From contig JAFAPB010000060.1 of NCBI GenBank assembly GCA_019247335.1, forward strand, positions 1 through 7,903: a stretch of DNA of 7,903 nt. Direction: 5' to 3'. A model generated the notes under the pieces. The model searched no databases. It saw nothing but the letters and a program-made list of their open reading frames with translations, and had not been told where the DNA came from. Position numbers and translations under genes: made by a program. This DNA comes from Candidatus Kaiserbacteria bacterium (GTDB lineage: Bacteria; Patescibacteriota; Minisyncoccia; Phycocordibacterales; UBA2100). Positions 6,056-7,903 of this stretch are shown here, one piece after another. Position 1 is the first letter of the stretch, and the number at the start of each line of letters is the position of its first letter.

Positions 6056-7485
6056 AGCCCCTCTACCTCACGACCACGCTTCCGTACGTGAATGCGGATC
6101 CGCATATCGGTTTTGCGCTCGAATGCGTGCAGGCCGATATTCAGGCGCGCTATCGCTCGCTCATGGGGAGTGACGTCTTTTTTAACACGGGCACCGACGA
6201 GCACGGGCTTAAGATATTGCAAAAGGCACGCGAAGAGGGGAAGGAGCCGCAGGCCTACACTGATGAATACGCTGAAAAATTCCGAGCGCTCAAAGAAAGG
6301 CTCGGGCTCTCCGAGGGATTGCATTTCATTCGCACAACGGATGCGCATCACAAGAGCGCGGCCCAGGAGATCTGGCGCCGCTGCTTCGAAAAGGGCGACA
6401 TCTATAAAAAGAAGTACAAAGGGCTCTACTGTGTCGGCGACGAAATGTTCCTCAAGGAGAGCGACCTTGTGAACGGTCGCTGCCCGAACCACCCGACGAT
6501 GGACCCCATCGAGATCGAAGAGGAGAACTATTTCTTCCGTCTCAGCGCCTACCAAGACAAACTCACGGCGTATCTCTCGCAAGTCGGCGTTATCGTCCCG
6601 GAGTGGCGCCGGCAGGAAGCGCTGAAGTTCGTACAGAGCGGACTCGAGGATTTCTCGATCTCCCGCGACAAATCGCGGCTCTCGTGGGGTATTCCCGTGC
6701 CCGGTGACGATTCGCAGGTCATGTACGTCTGGTTCGACGCGCTCACCAATTACATATCGACGTTGGGCTGGCCGGAGGATAGCGGCGGGAATTTCAAGAA
6801 ATTTTGGGAAAACGGCGAGACTTTGCAAATGGCTGGTAAGGATCAGGTCCGCTTCCAATCGATCATGTGGCAGGCCATGCTGCTCTCCGCCGGCGTCAAA
6901 AATACCGACCGCGTCGTGTATCACGGTTTCATTACGAGCGGCGGGCAGAAGATGTCGAAATCGGTCGGGAACGTGATCGATCCGTACGCCATTGTTGCTG
7001 AATACGGTACCGATGCGCTGCGCTACTTTCTCGCGCGCCACATCCATCCCTTCGAGGACTCAGATTTCACCATGGAGCGCTTCAAGGAGGCCTATAACGC
7101 TGATCTCGCGAACGGCATTGGCAATCTGACAGCTCGCATCATGACCCTCGCCGAGACGCATCTTGAGAAGCCGATCGTGCGACCCGAAGCGAACGGCTTT
7201 CCGAAAGAATATACGGATGCGGTCGAAAGCTATGACACGAACAAGTCGCTTGATTTCGTCTGGACCGAAATCCAAAAGCTCGATCAAAAGATCGCAGAGA
7301 CGAAGCCGTTCACCGTGGTCAAAGAGGATGCGGCCGCTGGGAAAAAATTAATAGCGGAACTCGCGACGGAGCTCTATGTGATCGTCCGCATGCTGAATCC
7401 TTTCATGCCGGAAACGAATAAAGCGATAAAGGAGACCATCCTTGCCAACAAAAAACCCGCAACGCTTTTCCCGCGCAAAGAATAA
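6052..7485 (+). CDS. metG: Methionine--tRNA ligase, short form without C-terminal tRNA-binding domain
   Basis: This class I synthetase charges initiator and elongator tRNA-Met with methionine. Translation from ATG 6052 gives 477 residues. That start overlaps the upstream TGA (ATGA), has AGGAAG 7 bases before it, and places LYLTTTLPYVNADPHIGF at the N-terminus as expected. Visible elements: the HIGH-type ATP motif, here HIGF (18-21); NTGTDEHG (45-52); a connective-peptide zinc knuckle with C127, D130, C144 and H147; WGIPVPGD (212-219); YVWFDALTNY (225-234); AGKDQVRFQ (261-269); KMSKS (300-304) followed by VGNVIDP; and a helical anticodon-binding domain from about 340 to 470. The protein stops after that domain, with no EMAP/Trbp111-like extension such as E. 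coli and B. subtilis MetRS carry, as in other short-form MetRS. Two deviations stand out: Phe for the last His of HIGH, and Asp for one Cys of the zinc knuckle. Both are compatible with function and may be lineage traits. It sits between the AI-2E gene (4-base overlap) and tatD (2-base gap). Confidence 0.96.
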   Translation: MKPLYLTTTLPYVNADPHIGFALECVQADIQARYRSLMGSDVFFNTGTDEHGLKILQKAREEGKEPQAYTDEYAEKFRALKERLGLSEGLHFIRTTDAHHKSAAQEIWRRCFEKGDIYKKKYKGLYCVGDEMFLKESDLVNGRCPNHPTMDPIEIEEENYFFRLSAYQDKLTAYLSQVGVIVPEWRRQEALKFVQSGLEDFSISRDKSRLSWGIPVPGDDSQVMYVWFDALTNYISTLGWPEDSGGNFKKFWENGETLQMAGKDQVRFQSIMWQAMLLSAGVKNTDRVVYHGFITSGGQKMSKSVGNVIDPYAIVAEYGTDALRYFLARHIHPFEDSDFTMERFKEAYNADLANGIGNLTARIMTLAETHLEKPIVRPEANGFPKEYTDAVESYDTNKSLDFVWTEIQKLDQKIAETKPFTVVKEDAAAGKKLIAELATELYVIVRMLNPFMPETNKAIKETILANKKPATLFPRKE

Positions 7486-7487
7486 TT

Positions 7488-7903
7488 ATGCGTTTCTTTG
7501 ACGCGCACACCCATACGAACTTCGTCGCGTACGACGAGGACCGCGACGAAGCGATGAGGCGTTCGCTCGAAGCGGGCGTCGGCATGAATGTGGTCGGTAC
7601 GCAGCGCGACACCTCGCGCGATGCGCTCGCGCTCGCAGAAAGATACGAAGATGTGTACGCGACGATCGGTCTGCACCCGGTGCACACGGCAAAATCGTTC
7701 CATGACGAAAAAGAACTTGGCGAGGGCGGGAAAGAATTCACCTCGCGCGGAGAGATATTCGAGACCGTCGCATACGAAGCATTAGCGCGCCACCCGAAAG
7801 TGATCGCGATAGGGGAATGCGGGCTCGATTATTACCGCGTCGAAGAGCACACAAAGGACGTTCAGACGAAAGCATTCGTCGCGCAGATCGAGCTCGCCAA
7901 TAG
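7488..7903 (+). CDS. tatD: TatD-family metal-dependent hydrolase, 3'-truncated by window edge
   Basis: TatD/YcfH proteins are amidohydrolase-superfamily TIM barrels. Characterised members are metal-dependent DNases or deacylases, and the precise substrate here is unknown. The 138 visible residues begin MRFFDAHTH, with metal ligands H7 and H9 in the family HxH motif placed right after the start, which supports ATG 7488. GLHP (61-64) and AIGECGLDYYR (107-117) follow, the latter with the bridging metal ligand E110. The segment up to the window end (VQTKAFVAQIELA) is the usual helix before the next metal histidine; later ligands lie outside. The loop between GLHP and GECGLD is about 15 residues longer than in E. 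coli YcfH, with the charged stretch FHDEKELGEGGKEF. The gene starts 2 bases after the metG stop with no clear Shine-Dalgarno sequence, so translational coupling to metG is likely. metG next to a tatD gene is a common bacterial arrangement. The family call is firm; the tatD symbol denotes the family, not a proven orthologue. Confidence 0.92.
   Translation, partial: MRFFDAHTHTNFVAYDEDRDEAMRRSLEAGVGMNVVGTQRDTSRDALALAERYEDVYATIGLHPVHTAKSFHDEKELGEGGKEFTSRGEIFETVAYEALARHPKVIAIGECGLDYYRVEEHTKDVQTKAFVAQIELAN

Noticed and set aside
5863..7047. Long open frame of 394 residues on the - strand
   Set aside because: It lies antisense to the end of the AI-2E gene and most of metG, both recognised by motifs. 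Its translation is rich in Arg, Val and Asp with no family motif, as expected for a shadow frame in GC-rich DNA.
1..7903. Use of UGA as glycine (recoded CPR genetic code)
   Set aside because: The genes contain no in-frame TGA, and the AI-2E gene ends at TGA where the family normally ends.

Overview
This is a compact stretch of bacterial chromosome with all genes on the + strand. It holds six genes: four complete and two cut by the window edges. Intergenic gaps are 2 to 24 bases and there is one 4-base overlap. Third codon positions are GC-rich, and hand counts of several lines give roughly 52 to 65 % GC. Several traits suggest a member of the Candidate Phyla Radiation / Patescibacteria, probably of Parcubacteria type: dense packing, a short methionyl-tRNA synthetase with no C-terminal tRNA-binding domain, a single-chain glycyl-tRNA synthetase, a large cysteine-free anchored surface protein, and a TatD protein with an insertion. 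This assignment is an inference (about 0.6). TGA is used as an ordinary stop (end of the AI-2E-type gene), which argues against the CPR lineages that recoded UGA to glycine.

Layout. Bases 1-1628 hold the 3' part of an ATP-citrate lyase large subunit (CoA-ligase domain plus citrate-synthase-like domain); the gene begins upstream of the window. Bases 1637-3583 encode a single-pass membrane protein with about four extracytoplasmic beta-sandwich (DUF11/CARDB-like) domains and no recognised function. Bases 3608-4975 are glyS (glycyl-tRNA synthetase). Bases 4985-6055 are an AI-2E-family polytopic membrane protein. Bases 6052-7485 are metG (methionyl-tRNA synthetase), overlapping the previous gene by 4 bases. 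Bases 7488-7903 are the start of a TatD-family metal-dependent hydrolase, cut by the window end.

How the genes relate. The last three are tightly coupled (4-base overlap, then a 2-base gap) and probably share a transcript. glyS and the AI-2E gene each have a TAGAYT hexamer exactly 6 bases before the start ATG, where the -10 box of a leaderless or nearly leaderless mRNA would lie. A TATCAT hexamer sits in a similar place before an alternative start of the surface-protein gene. metG, inside the operon, has a Shine-Dalgarno-like AGGAAG instead. The two synthetases are housekeeping, and the ATP-citrate lyase is the metabolically notable gene. I see no mobile element, CRISPR array, RNA gene, convincing terminator or defence-type system, and no clear candidate for a wholly undescribed system. 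The points most worth a second look are the ATP-citrate lyase in this setting, the repeated promoter/start geometry, and a low-GC patch inside glyS.
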